From positions 124,001 to 188,000 of the forward strand of contig NZ_MAYU01000001.1 in the NCBI RefSeq assembly GCF_001685025.1: DNA of 64,000 bases. Reading direction: 5' to 3'. This DNA is from Bacillus sp. FJAT-27225. GTDB taxonomy: Bacteria > Bacillota > Bacilli > Bacillales > Cytobacillaceae. Position 1 is the stretch's first letter, and the number at the start of each line of letters is the position of its first letter. Both the position numbers and the translations under genes were made by a program. Below are positions 8,962-17,332 of the stretch, piece after piece. Under the pieces are notes generated by a model. That model did not search any database, was not told where the DNA came from, and saw only the letters and a list, made by a program, of their open reading frames with translations.

Positions 8962-9492
8962 ATGCCTGCTGAGAATGGCAAAACAGAATCGTCCCTATTC
9001 GTATTTATGGCATGCGACCAGAGGCTTCTGTCATTTGAGGACGCATTGGAAGATGAAGAGATAAAGTCTTATAATGAATTGCTCAAGATGGGATTCACTG
9101 ATGATCAAATACAGATTCGCGGGATTGATTTGACTAAGATTGATCGTGATAAAAAGGTGTTTTTGATTCGGCTTCCTGATGAACTTCATGACAGCCCGTT
9201 GCGAATCGAGGAGGATTTCCATAATCATTATGCTCGTTATTTAACCGAAAAAAGGTATATATATAAACTAGAGGGTGCGGAAATAGCAGTCTTACATCTC
9301 GCATTTTATCTTGGTAAATATATAGGCACAATGAAAGAGCTCGAACTGTGGCGGGTCCACGAAGACGATTATACGATGGATAGTTCAGGCATTCCAGAAA
9401 CTAGGGTTCAGGCTCGGTATTTTACAACGGAGATTTTAGAAGCGTTTTTCGAAGGTTCTTTACCGAATCGATTGATGGTTGTTCAAAAATAG
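8962..9492 (+). CDS. Hypothetical protein (176 aa)
   Basis: Soluble acidic protein that I do not recognise. It has no signal peptide, membrane segment or obvious catalytic motif. Internal marks are an acidic stretch EDALEDEEI near residue 29, DIDxTKIDRDKKVFLIRLPDE-type strand-rich text in the middle, and an aromatic C-terminal part. The ATG follows AGAGGTGA with rather long spacing. It precedes the DUF6376-like lipoprotein by 116 bases, so co-transcription is possible. Confidence 0.7.
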   Translation: MPAENGKTESSLFVFMACDQRLLSFEDALEDEEIKSYNELLKMGFTDDQIQIRGIDLTKIDRDKKVFLIRLPDELHDSPLRIEEDFHNHYARYLTEKRYIYKLEGAEIAVLHLAFYLGKYIGTMKELELWRVHEDDYTMDSSGIPETRVQARYFTTEILEAFFEGSLPNRLMVVQK

Positions 9493-9608
9493 GATTTTTT
9501 TCGATTCGATTAAGTCATTAGGTGTAAAGGAACCGTCCCTAATCGTTTTGAATCCTTCTGAGTTTGTGAGTCGTCTTAAGAAGAAGGAGAAACGCGAGGG
9601 GGATTGGA

Positions 9609-10052
9609 ATGAAGAAGATATGTACAGTGATTATATTTCTTATGTTGATTGGTTCGGTTTCAGCCTGTGCTTCTGAAGCAGACAATGCGAAACCGTTGAA
9701 CTTTGTGAAAGAAGCTAATATGTATGCTGAGAAAGTTAAATCTTTCACTGAAACGGCTCCTCTGCTTGGCATTAACGCTGTATCTGATGAGCAGGCAAAA
9801 ACAGATTTTGAAGGACAGTTACGCTCTATGAAGTCCGAGATAGAAGCGTTTAATAAGCTTCCCGCTCCGGTGAAGTTTAAAAATCTCCATGCCATGCTTT
9901 TAGCTTCAAACTCTGAAGCCCTGGAAATGATCAACGTCTATTTGGATGCTATTGAAACGGATACACTGAATTCAAGTTTCTTGGAAACGAATCCCGTCTT
10001 GCAGGGATTAACGGAAGTCGAACAACTTGTAAAAGATACTTTCCTATGTTGA
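9609..10052 (+). CDS. DUF6376-like lipoprotein
   Basis: Small predicted lipoprotein of 147 aa. The signal peptide MKKICTVIIFLMLIG is followed by a lipobox SVSAC, so C20 would carry the diacylglycerol. The mature part is helical and opens with LNFVKEANMYAEKVKSF, then has EIEAFNKLPAP; this organisation matches what I recall of the Bacillus DUF6376 family. Family function is unknown; it should sit on the outer face of the membrane. The ATG has GAGGGGGA upstream. Confidence 0.75.
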   Translation: MKKICTVIIFLMLIGSVSACASEADNAKPLNFVKEANMYAEKVKSFTETAPLLGINAVSDEQAKTDFEGQLRSMKSEIEAFNKLPAPVKFKNLHAMLLASNSEALEMINVYLDAIETDTLNSSFLETNPVLQGLTEVEQLVKDTFLC

Positions 10053-10119
10053 TAGTCTATAAAAGAATCATTTACAGCAGTTATGGATACTGATTTGGAA
10101 GGTTAGAAAGGTGTTTTGC

Positions 10120-10902
10120 ATGGTTAACTTAATCAGTCTTTTTCACAAAAGAATTGGATACACAGGTAAAGGAAAGATTGGTTTCAATGATTTAGATGTC
10201 CTGCTAGAGAAGACGGCAATGGCGATTCCGTTTGAAAATTTGCGGATTATGGAAGGTGCCGCAAAGGAATTATCAGAGGAAAACCTCATAGAGAAGATTT
10301 TGGTGCAGCATGAAGGCGGGCTTTGTTATGAGTTGAATCCCCTTTTGTTTTTAATTCTAAAAGATAATGGTTTTGATGTTGAGATGGTTCGTGGTGTCGT
10401 CTATGACCATTCAAGAAAGCAATGGAGTGAGACTGGGATGACGCATGTGGCCATCATTCTGAACCGGGATGGCGAGCGCTATTTAGTGGATACTGGCTTT
10501 GGAGGCAATCTGCCATTGCGGCCAGTGCCGTTAAATGGGGAAATCGTGTCTTCATTCAATGGAGAATTTCGGGTGGCACGCACCGAAACCGATTATGGTG
10601 ACTATATCTTTCATATGAAACTCAGCAAGGATCCTGACTGGAAAATTGGTTATGCGTTTAACACCAGGGAACAGTTTGATGATGTAAAAAATCTCAATTC
10701 AGTACAGAAAGTGATTGTCGAGAACCCTGCATCAGCATTTAACAAGAAACGGCTGATTACGAAATTAACGAACTCCGGAAGCATGACGTTAACGGAAGAC
10801 ACATTTACGACTTGGACAAATGGCAGGCTTGAGAAGAAAGTAATAGAAGAAAAACAGTTCAAAGAAATTGCAAAGGACAAATTTGGGTTAGGATCTGTGT
10901 AA
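10120..10902 (+). CDS. Arylamine N-acetyltransferase
   Basis: Cytosolic enzyme that moves an acetyl group from acetyl-CoA to arylamines or hydrazines through a cysteine intermediate. The Cys-His-Asp triad is visible: C69 in HEGGLCYELN, H109 in GMTHVAIIL and D124 in LVDTGFGGNLPLRP. At 260 aa the length is normal for bacterial NATs. ATG 10120 is preferred over GTG 10111 because AGAAAGG then lies about seven bases upstream. It is followed at short distance by a GNAT gene and a lipoprotein in the same direction. Confidence 0.92.
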   Translation: MVNLISLFHKRIGYTGKGKIGFNDLDVLLEKTAMAIPFENLRIMEGAAKELSEENLIEKILVQHEGGLCYELNPLLFLILKDNGFDVEMVRGVVYDHSRKQWSETGMTHVAIILNRDGERYLVDTGFGGNLPLRPVPLNGEIVSSFNGEFRVARTETDYGDYIFHMKLSKDPDWKIGYAFNTREQFDDVKNLNSVQKVIVENPASAFNKKRLITKLTNSGSMTLTEDTFTTWTNGRLEKKVIEEKQFKEIAKDKFGLGSV

Positions 10903-10944
10903 ACCAGGCAAAGGGCTCTTAACAATGGAGCAGGGGGATGAATT

Positions 10945-11484
10945 ATGGCTCTTAAGAAGGATATTCAGTATCCGGGATTGGAAACGGAGAGGCTGAATCT
11001 AAGGATTTTAACCTTGGATGAAACCCAGTTGGTTTATGATCATTTCTCAGATATAGAGATTACTCGTTTTATGGATATTGAACCTTGCAAGGATGTAAAG
11101 GAAGCCGAGGAGATCATTAACTATCATTTGCAGGACGCTGGATGCAGATGGGGTATTTTTGTAAAAAGTGGAAATGCGTTTATCGGAACGATAGGCTTTC
11201 ACTATATTAGAAACGATGAGGGAATTGTTAAAGCTGAGGTCGGATACGATTTAGCCAAAAGGTATTGGGGCAGAGGATTTATGCTGGAATCGATGAAGGC
11301 CGCGATAGCATTTGGTTTTAGTGAAATGGATGTAGATATCATCGATGCTACGGTAGATGCTAATAATGAAAAATCAATTAATCTTTTAAAAAAACTGGGA
11401 TTTGTAAGGAATCCAAACCTTGATAAGGGCAACGAGCTTTATTTTTTTCGAGAGGGTAAATACAACACCATAACAGCATCTTAA
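10945..11484 (+). CDS. GNAT family N-acetyltransferase (RimJ/RimL type)
   Basis: Cytosolic acetyl-CoA-dependent acetyltransferase of 179 aa. It begins with the usual LETERLNLRILTLDE strand and contains FIGTIGFH. The CoA loop is YWGRGFMLESM and the last helix-strand ends NEKSINLLKKLGFVRN. It is complete, unlike the broken paralogue at 8309. The GGGGGAT ribosome binding site is good. The acceptor could be a protein N-terminus, an amine or an antibiotic. Confidence 0.88.
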   Translation: MALKKDIQYPGLETERLNLRILTLDETQLVYDHFSDIEITRFMDIEPCKDVKEAEEIINYHLQDAGCRWGIFVKSGNAFIGTIGFHYIRNDEGIVKAEVGYDLAKRYWGRGFMLESMKAAIAFGFSEMDVDIIDATVDANNEKSINLLKKLGFVRNPNLDKGNELYFFREGKYNTITAS

Positions 11485-11497
11485 GGGGCGGACTAAG

Positions 11498-11815
11498 ATG
11501 AGAAAATTAATTTGGATGCTTCTCGTTGTGCTTTTAATAAGTACGGGTTGTCAAACAAATGGAGATCAAACAGGATCAGATGAAAAAGGTGCCTTTGATT
11601 TGAAAGGGGTCATCACTGAAATTAATGGCAATCAAATCCTAATGGATGACAAAGCCAATAAGGTAGGGCTAGTATGGGTAACGGTTAAGGATGAGATTTC
11701 AATGGAAGCCTATCAGGTTGGCCAAGAAATTGTTGTTTGGATTGAAGGAGGAATCAGGGAGTCACACCCAGCCCAGGCTGATGCATTGCATATTGAAATC
11801 GTTTCGCCTGAATGA
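11498..11815 (+). CDS. DUF3221-like lipoprotein (YobA type)
   Basis: Lipoprotein of 105 aa with signal MRKLIWMLLVVLLISTGC (lipobox ISTGC). The mature part is a small beta-rich domain, FDLKGVITEINGNQILMDD, then a WVTVKD strand and a VGQEIVVWIEGGI strand with S/Y-H-P. This is typical of Bacillus DUF3221/YobA-like proteins. It starts 13 bases after the acetyltransferase and probably belongs to the same transcript. The role is unknown, and attachment to the outer leaflet is inferred. Confidence 0.78.
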   Translation: MRKLIWMLLVVLLISTGCQTNGDQTGSDEKGAFDLKGVITEINGNQILMDDKANKVGLVWVTVKDEISMEAYQVGQEIVVWIEGGIRESHPAQADALHIEIVSPE

Positions 11816-11883
11816 AAAGGAAGGATGGTTTATCGGAAGCAAAATGCTAATGGGAACCATAATATATTCACATAGGAGAACAA

Positions 11884-12339
11884 ATGACTGAAAAACCGAT
11901 TGTTTTAGTGGTTAGTGTTTCTATAATTAAAGATGAAAAGGTTTTAATGATTAAAGAAACCAAACCCAGTGCACCAAATAAATGGAACTTCCCAAGTGGC
12001 CGAATTGAAAAGGGGGAAGACATTCCTTCTGCAGCAAAAAGGGAAGTTAAAGAAGAAACGGGATTAGATGTGGAGCTCATATATACAACGGGTATTTACA
12101 ACTTCATTAGCAGTTCTCAAGACCAAGTGATTATGTTTCATTTTGTAGGTCAAGTTACCGGGGGTTCAATATACCTTGGAGAAGATGGAATTATAGACAG
12201 TAATTGGGTCGAGCTGAGTGATTTGGCAAAATTCAACGGTGAGGAACTTCGCAATCCATACGTTATAAAACAAATAACAAATAGCCTTTTAAGTAAAAAT
12301 TACTACTCTATTCATTTATATCACAAACAAATTAAATAA
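11884..12339 (+). CDS. NUDIX hydrolase
   Basis: A 151-aa NUDIX hydrolase cleaving a nucleoside diphosphate linked to another group. The NUDIX box reads GRIEKGEDIPSAAKREVKEE then TGLDVE (about residues 39-64), with the catalytic REVKEE present. It carries no extra domains, so the substrate is open. The start has AGGAG upstream. The U-tailed repeat hairpin at 12359 ends the operon. Confidence 0.9.
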   Translation: MTEKPIVLVVSVSIIKDEKVLMIKETKPSAPNKWNFPSGRIEKGEDIPSAAKREVKEETGLDVELIYTTGIYNFISSSQDQVIMFHFVGQVTGGSIYLGEDGIIDSNWVELSDLAKFNGEELRNPYVIKQITNSLLSKNYYSIHLYHKQIK

Positions 12340-12358
12340 CATTCCCATAAACTAATTC

Positions 12359-12392
12359 GTGCTTTGATCCAAGAAGGATTAAGGCACTTTTT
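12359..12392 (+). terminator. Terminator hairpin, dispersed repeat family copy 1
   Basis: GTGCTTTGATCC / GGATTAAGGCAC stem, AAGAA loop and T5, followed by GTTGAATTTC. The same hairpin plus flank recurs at several other sites in the window (see 24859, 37787, 45837, 47651, 48634, 49571, 59897). Confidence 0.88.
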
Positions 12393-12535
12393 GTTGAATT
12401 TCTTTTAGGCAAAAGGAAATTTTGTGAATACTCCTGTCATTAGCCGCATTTTTTAACCGAAGCGTTGATTGAAGAAGGATTAACTTAATAACTTATTGAA
12501 CGAACAGCAGGATGAGAGCAAGGGGGGATTATTAA

Positions 12536-12901
12536 TTGGTTGGGGGCGATTTTTTGAAACGTTTGGTCACACTGTTCATTGTTATTGCGATTTTCGTTGG
12601 AGTTGGTGTGTATTATTATGAAAATATAGATAACAATTATCAAACTCTCCAAGACTTTTATGATTTCCCAGTTCCAAATGATGCAAATTTAGAAAGTGAA
12701 AGTGAAAAGGGAAAAAATTATATTTGGGATAAATCATCAGGCACAGGGGTCCCAATCAGTTATCGTTTAGTCATTAAGAAGAATGGCTGGAAAGAAGTAG
12801 AACTAGACGGTCATAATGTTGTTTATGAAAAGAATGGCCGGCGAATCAATCTAGCTCTTGCACCAGATTATATTGGTATTCTAAAAGTGCATTATGAATA
12901 A
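12536..12901 (+). CDS. Membrane-anchored hypothetical protein (121 aa)
   Basis: One N-terminal membrane segment (LVTLFIVIAIFVGVGVYYY) followed by a small extracytoplasmic domain with SYRLVIKKNGWKEVE and a C-terminal VHYE strand. I do not recognise the family. Start choice is uncertain: TTG 12536 has AGGGGGGA upstream, while TTG 12554 has GGGGGCG. Either way the protein begins just before the membrane segment. It is probably cotranscribed with the lipoprotein at 12978. Confidence 0.72.
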   Translation: MVGGDFLKRLVTLFIVIAIFVGVGVYYYENIDNNYQTLQDFYDFPVPNDANLESESEKGKNYIWDKSSGTGVPISYRLVIKKNGWKEVELDGHNVVYEKNGRRINLALAPDYIGILKVHYE

Positions 12902-12977
12902 CCAGAAGAATAAGACATGATTGCCGATTTGGGGAATTGTCCTGCCTTTTGTGGCTTTGTATGAGATTTAGGGGGAA

Positions 12978-13418
12978 ATGGATTTGAAAAAAATAATCGT
13001 ATTATTCCTAGTTGTACTTCTTTCTGGATGTAGTTTCCTTAACGCTTCAAAGTATAATCAAATACCCGGAAGCGGGAAAATTGTTGTGGATCAATCTGAA
13101 TATGAAATGATCGCAGGAGAATATGAGTGGGAGGGCGGAAAAACTAAGATAAAGAGAATTGACCCTGTCTCACCAATAGAGTCCGCCAAGGATTTTGATA
13201 CTTTGAAAGTGGGCAAGAATAAGAAAATCGAAATCGTCATTGACGATAATCCGAACTTAACTGTTTACCAATGGACTGAAGACGGGGTATCTAAAGAACT
13301 TACTTTAACTGATAATATCGTCACTGTTCCGTCAAAGAGTGGGTATTACATATACGAAGTGGTAGGGAAATGGCCTGATGGAACAGCTTCTTATATATTT
13401 GATGTAGAAGTAAAATAA
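12978..13418 (+). CDS. Hypothetical lipoprotein (146 aa)
   Basis: Predicted lipoprotein: MDLKKIIVLFLVVLLSGC gives a lipobox LSGC. The mature part is beta-rich, with a tail (GYYIYEVVGKWPDGTASYIF) that resembles an Ig-like or fibronectin-like strand set. I do not recognise a named family. The ribosome binding site AGGGGG is good. It lies 76 bases after the membrane-anchored protein, pointing to a two-gene envelope unit. Confidence 0.75.
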   Translation: MDLKKIIVLFLVVLLSGCSFLNASKYNQIPGSGKIVVDQSEYEMIAGEYEWEGGKTKIKRIDPVSPIESAKDFDTLKVGKNKKIEIVIDDNPNLTVYQWTEDGVSKELTLTDNIVTVPSKSGYYIYEVVGKWPDGTASYIFDVEVK

Positions 13419-13610
13419 ATGTAAGATTAATAGGAAAAATTTGCTTTTTCAACGTGTAATCTATTAACATTAAAAATGTTTCATTCGTGTAATAAATATT
13501 AAAAAGGAGGGGATACTGTTTCTTTTTTACAGGATTAGCTTTATAATGCCCACTAGATGATTTTTTTAGAGGAAAATCATACTTCTCGTTTTATAGGAAG
13601 GAAATCGATA

Positions 13611-14378
13611 ATGAAAAAAATGAAGTTAACATTAATAACCGGTCTATTGGCCGTTGTTTTAGCAGCATGTGGAGGAAATGAAGAAAGTAAAGAAGCTAAA
13701 AATGATGATAAAGCAAAAACAGAGCAAACCGCTGAGCAAAAAGAACAACAGAAGCAAATGGAAGAAATGCAAAAGAAATTAGAAGCACAGCAAGTAGATG
13801 AAAAGAAAACTGTTGCCGTAGTCAATGATAAAGAAATTTTAGGAAGCGACTATAATAGTGCTTTAGCCTATATACAAGGACAAATGCAGCAAATGGGACA
13901 AGATCCGACTTCTAAAGAAGCTGCGGAACAAGTGAAAGACCAAGCCATTGACAGCTTAGTCAGACAAACTCTTCTTCTTCAAGACGTAAATGATAAAGGC
14001 TACAAAGCTCCAGAGGCGGATGTTAATAAGCAGCTGGACGAATTAAAAAAGCAGTTTAAAACAGAAAAAGAATTCGAAGACGCTCTAAAAAAATCCGGCA
14101 TGGATATGAAAACCCTCGAAACTCAAATAGCTGACGATATTAAATTCAGACAGTATGTTGAGAAAGAACTGCCGGTTGCGAAAATATCCGATGATGAAAT
14201 TAAAAAAGCGTATGATCAATTTGCAGATCAAGGAAAGAGTGCTGGACAAGAAGTTCCAAAGCTAGAAGAAATAAAACCGCAAATTGAACAATCTCTTCAA
14301 CAGCAAAAACAGCAGGAAAAACTCGCTCAGCTTGTTGATGATTTAAAGAAGAATGCCAAGATTGATATAAAGATATAA
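13611..14378 (+). CDS. SurA_N-type lipoprotein chaperone lacking a PPIase domain
   Basis: Lipoprotein of 255 aa: signal MKKMKLTLITGLLAVVLAAC (lipobox LAAC), then a charged low-complexity linker rich in K/E/Q (residues 22-70). A SurA/PrsA-like N-terminal chaperone domain starts at VAVVNDKEILGSDYNSAL and continues with QAIDSLVRQTLLLQDV. The parvulin domain expected in PrsA is absent; the chain ends with EEIKPQIEQSLQQQKQQEKL, the segment that normally follows it. It probably helps extracellular folding. ATG 13611 (AGGAAGGAAA upstream) is preferred over 13557. Confidence 0.8.
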   Translation: MKKMKLTLITGLLAVVLAACGGNEESKEAKNDDKAKTEQTAEQKEQQKQMEEMQKKLEAQQVDEKKTVAVVNDKEILGSDYNSALAYIQGQMQQMGQDPTSKEAAEQVKDQAIDSLVRQTLLLQDVNDKGYKAPEADVNKQLDELKKQFKTEKEFEDALKKSGMDMKTLETQIADDIKFRQYVEKELPVAKISDDEIKKAYDQFADQGKSAGQEVPKLEEIKPQIEQSLQQQKQQEKLAQLVDDLKKNAKIDIKI

Positions 14379-14440
14379 GTTGTTACACACCAAATCCAAT
14401 AGCTCAAGGGTCTGTTGACATATGGCCCCTTTAAGCGGAA

Positions 14441-14485
14441 AAGAAGATGAACCTCCTAACATGGAGTGGTCATCTTCTTTTTTTT
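14441..14485 (+). terminator. Rho-independent terminator
   Basis: AAGAAGATG / CATCTTCTT stem extended by ACCTCC / GGAGTGGT, then a T-run. It closes the chaperone gene. Confidence 0.82.
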
Positions 14486-14582
14486 ATTCAATGATAGTCC
14501 GCGCCATATATGAGTTCTTTCGTTTGTGGTGGTTATGACATTTTAAAGAAAGAATATTTTATATGCATTTTCAAATAAATGG

Positions 14583-14632
14583 TTGCAAGATATATTACTG
14601 GTGTATATAATGTGTATAAAGTATATATACAC
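14583..14632 (+). promoter_or_regulatory. Sigma-A promoter with GntR-type operator
   Basis: TTGCAA (14583-14588), 17-base spacer, TATAAT (14606-14611). Overlapping the start site is an inverted repeat GTGTATA-N7-TATACAC (14612-14632), and another GTGTATA occurs at 14601. The GntR gene starts 26 bases later. This is the layout expected for autoregulation by a YtrA-type repressor controlling the gntR-ABC operon. Confidence 0.75.
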
Positions 14633-14657
14633 TATTTCAAAAAGAAGAGGGATTCGC

Positions 14658-15029
14658 ATGCAAATCATTATTTCCAATAGTTCAAAGGAGCCGATATATG
14701 AACAAATTACAAAACAAATTAAATCGTCAATTTTAGCAGGTGACCTGCAGGAGGGAACGGCATTACCTTCAATCCGCCAGCTCGCAAAGGATTTACAGAT
14801 TAGTGTTATAACGACGAAACGCGCTTATGAAGAATTGGAGAAGGCTGGGTTTATTTACTCCATTGTTGGAAAAGGCTCTTTCGTCGCAGAGCAAAATTTA
14901 GAGGTAATTAGGGAAAAGAAGTTAAAAGTCATAGAGGAACAGCTCAATGCGGTTATAACGAATAGCAGGGAAATTGGGCTGTCACTCGAGGAACTGCAGC
15001 AACTTTTGAACCTTTTATATGAGGAGTGA
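14658..15029 (+). CDS. GntR family regulator, YtrA subfamily
   Basis: Short (123 aa) GntR repressor. The winged helix-turn-helix fills the N-terminal 70 residues (PIYEQITKQIKSSILAG, LPSIRQLAKDLQISVITTKR, GKGSFVAE), followed only by a short dimerising helix ending LSLEELQQLLNLLYEE. That short tail defines the YtrA group, which controls adjacent ABC transporters. ATG 14658 has AAGAAGAGG upstream; the longer frame from 14583 would cross the promoter and is rejected. It is translationally close to the ATPase gene. Confidence 0.9.
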   Translation: MQIIISNSSKEPIYEQITKQIKSSILAGDLQEGTALPSIRQLAKDLQISVITTKRAYEELEKAGFIYSIVGKGSFVAEQNLEVIREKKLKVIEEQLNAVITNSREIGLSLEELQQLLNLLYEE

Positions 15030-15034
15030 AAGGA

Positions 15035-15901
15035 ATGGAACATGTTGTTGAATTGAGTAATGTATCGAAGAATTTCAAAGGTTTTTCTTTGAACAATATA
15101 GATTTAGAGGTTAATCAAGGCTTTGTAACTGGATTCATTGGTGCAAATGGAGCTGGCAAATCCACGATGATTAAAATAATCATGAATTTATTAAAGCCTG
15201 ATAGTGGGGATGTTAGAGTTTTCGGATTGGACTATAAAACGCATGAAAAAGAAATCAAGGAGCGAATTGGATTCGTTTATGATGGCAATGTATTTTTTGA
15301 GGGGCTGAACTTAAAAGATATAAAACGGATTGTTGGACCTGCCTATAAACGCTGGGATGATAGATTATTTCATAAATATATTGAACAATTCGACTTACCG
15401 CTTAATAAAGCGATAAAAACCTTTTCAAAAGGAATGCAAATGAAGGCTTCTTTAGCCATCGCACTTTCGCATCATGCAGAACTGATTATTATGGATGAGC
15501 CCACAGCTGGACTGGATCCGATTTTTAGGCGGGAATTGCTGAATCTTTTGCAAGAATTAATGATAGATGGCAATCGGACTATTTTTTTCTCAACACATAT
15601 TACTACAGACCTGGATCGCATAGCAGATTACATAGCGTTTATACGTAGAGGAGAATTAGTATTTAATCAGTCCATTCATGACATAGCGGATAACTACGCA
15701 CTCGTAAAAGGTGGCTTGGACCTTCTGGATAAAGATACTGTAAAGGACTTTGTTCATGTTCACCGTGCATCAACAGGATTTGAAGCTGTGACTGATAATG
15801 TTCGTGCAGTAAGGAAAACATTCGGAGACACCGTGATCATTGAACCTGCCTCTTTAGAAGATATTATGTATTATTTGAAAGGGGAGACCCACCATGTTTA
15901 A
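15035..15901 (+). CDS. ABC transporter ATP-binding protein
   Basis: Cytoplasmic ATPase of a GntR-linked ABC exporter, 289 aa. Walker A is GANGAGKST (residues 37-45), Walker B is LIIMDEPTAGLD, and the H-loop is FFSTHIT. The signature is the degenerate TFSKGMQMK in place of LSGGQ, as in YtrB/BcrA-like proteins. The usual C-terminal extension of export ATPases is present. ATG 15035 lies eight bases after GAGGAG at the end of gntR and is chosen over GTG 15026. The permease gene overlaps its end. Confidence 0.92.
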   Translation: MEHVVELSNVSKNFKGFSLNNIDLEVNQGFVTGFIGANGAGKSTMIKIIMNLLKPDSGDVRVFGLDYKTHEKEIKERIGFVYDGNVFFEGLNLKDIKRIVGPAYKRWDDRLFHKYIEQFDLPLNKAIKTFSKGMQMKASLAIALSHHAELIIMDEPTAGLDPIFRRELLNLLQELMIDGNRTIFFSTHITTDLDRIADYIAFIRRGELVFNQSIHDIADNYALVKGGLDLLDKDTVKDFVHVHRASTGFEAVTDNVRAVRKTFGDTVIIEPASLEDIMYYLKGETHHV

Positions 15902-16499
15902 TTTAATACGACGTGATGTGATTATTCAGAAATGGCAGCTGCTATTCTTTATTCCTTTTATTTTGTTCTTTATCATAACGAATTCTCATCCGGTTTTGAC
16001 TTTTCTGGTTGCTAGTATCTTCATTCCCTTTAACACCTATGCATACGATGAAAAAGCAGAGACAAATATATTATTAAATTCATTGCCTTATACCCGGACA
16101 GAAATTATCGCTTCAAGGTATATTGGTGCAATTGTTTATATGGTTATTGCCATTGGGGTGACAAGTCTCGCATTATTCTTTCTAGATAAACCTTTTTCTT
16201 TAAGGGACATTGCGGTTAGCAGCAGCTTATTCTTATTATTCGCTGCGTTCACCTTTCCGTTATTCTATCTATTTAAGCCAGGTTACATTTTTTCTGTCGT
16301 ACTCATTAGCTTTCTTGTATTGGCTGGTATAGGGCCTTCTATATTGTCTTTTTTTGCTGAACATTTAACTGCCTTAACGGATATTATTGTTAGCCTCTCT
16401 GCCCCCGCTTTATATACAGGAGCGGCACTATGCGTGATGGCAGCCTATGTACTTTCATGGGGGATTACACATGTTATTTATCAGCGAAAAGCGTTCTAA
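15894..16499 (+). CDS. ABC-2 type permease subunit
   Basis: A 201-aa polytopic membrane protein with about six hydrophobic segments (for example LLFFIPFILFFIITNSHP and YIFSVVLISFLVLAGIG) and the cytoplasmic motif YDEKAETNILLNSLPYTRTE, characteristic of ABC-2 permeases paired with YtrA-type regulators. It overlaps the ATPase gene by eight bases, so the two are coupled. The exported substrate is unknown; related operons respond to cell-wall antibiotics or ramoplanin-like stress. Confidence 0.87.
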   Translation: MFNLIRRDVIIQKWQLLFFIPFILFFIITNSHPVLTFLVASIFIPFNTYAYDEKAETNILLNSLPYTRTEIIASRYIGAIVYMVIAIGVTSLALFFLDKPFSLRDIAVSSSLFLLFAAFTFPLFYLFKPGYIFSVVLISFLVLAGIGPSILSFFAEHLTALTDIIVSLSAPALYTGAALCVMAAYVLSWGITHVIYQRKAF

Positions 16500-16602
16500 T
16501 TGAATTAAAGATAAGAATATCACCCTTTAAAGTAACCCTATGAACGAAAAAGTTGTGAACATATGTACTTTAACTAAGGGTATTTTAGCAAGAACTGAAA
16601 AT

Positions 16603-16655
16603 CATGAAAGCTTGGGGCAAAGTAGGTCCCCAAGCTTTCATGTGCTAATTTTTTT
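16603..16655 (+). terminator. Strong hairpin terminator
   Basis: Perfect 15-base stem CATGAAAGCTTGGGG / CCCCAAGCTTTCATG, a ten-base loop, then a T-run after a short spacer (16649-16655). It ends the gntR-ABC operon and separates it from the convergent anti-sigma gene. Confidence 0.75.
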
Positions 16656-16738
16656 CTTGCAAATTTATAAGTGAAAAGCTCTTTCATACTAATTTCTACT
16701 TTAAAACCGAAGCCTTTCAACCCCTGGATGTTGGTTTT

Positions 16739-17332
16739 TTACTGCTCCATGTTAACTTCAGTTACTTTTTTATATTTTTTAAAAACAAGATAGGCTTCTT
16801 GTTTCGTTCCGTTCTTATAGGAAATTCCTTTGGCAGCAATGTGGTTATCAGTCGTTCCCCTTAAATGATAGATGGGACCTGGCGGAACCACGTTAGAATC
16901 GCCTTCTTGTATTGTTCCCGCCTGGAGGCCTATATGTTTAAGCATTGCCTCTTTTTCAATCTTTTTAAAATAGTAGCCATCCTTGATAATGTAAGGGAAA
17001 TCGGGCTGTCCTTCATCCTTTGCCTCAGTTTGTTCTTCTGTTAGTAAAGGAATGTCCTTACTTCCTTCAGAAGCTAGAAGATTTGCTGCGTTTTCCTTTT
17101 CAGTATGGTTAGTCTCCCCAAGCATGTTTTGCAGAATGAAGGCTCCAAAAAACAAGGTAAAGCTCACAACAAGGACAGTTGATAATACAGGGGCAAAATA
17201 ATTCGATCTCTTGTACTCCTGAGTATCTAGTACAGCATGAAACAATTTGCTTTTTTGGTCCGAATTCATGTTTCCAGGCTTGAGTACGGTTTGGTTCATA
17301 CTTTTCCTAAGATACTTTAATTTCGTTTCCAC
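16739..17332 (-). CDS. Putative anti-sigma factor (membrane)
   Basis: A 197-aa single-pass membrane protein encoded directly after and overlapping an ECF sigma gene by 16 bases. Residues 1-40 are cytosolic (SDQKSKLFHAVLDTQEYKRS), one membrane segment lies at about 46-68 (VLSTVLVVSFTLFFGAFIL), and the rest is extracytoplasmic. No zinc anti-sigma HXXXCXXC motif is visible. GTG start with GGAGGAG upstream. By position it should hold the sigma factor inactive until envelope stress; family identity is not recognised. Confidence 0.78.
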   Translation of the reverse strand: METKLKYLRKSMNQTVLKPGNMNSDQKSKLFHAVLDTQEYKRSNYFAPVLSTVLVVSFTLFFGAFILQNMLGETNHTEKENAANLLASEGSKDIPLLTEEQTEAKDEGQPDFPYIIKDGYYFKKIEKEAMLKHIGLQAGTIQEGDSNVVPPGPIYHLRGTTDNHIAAKGISYKNGTKQEAYLVFKKYKKVTEVNMEQ

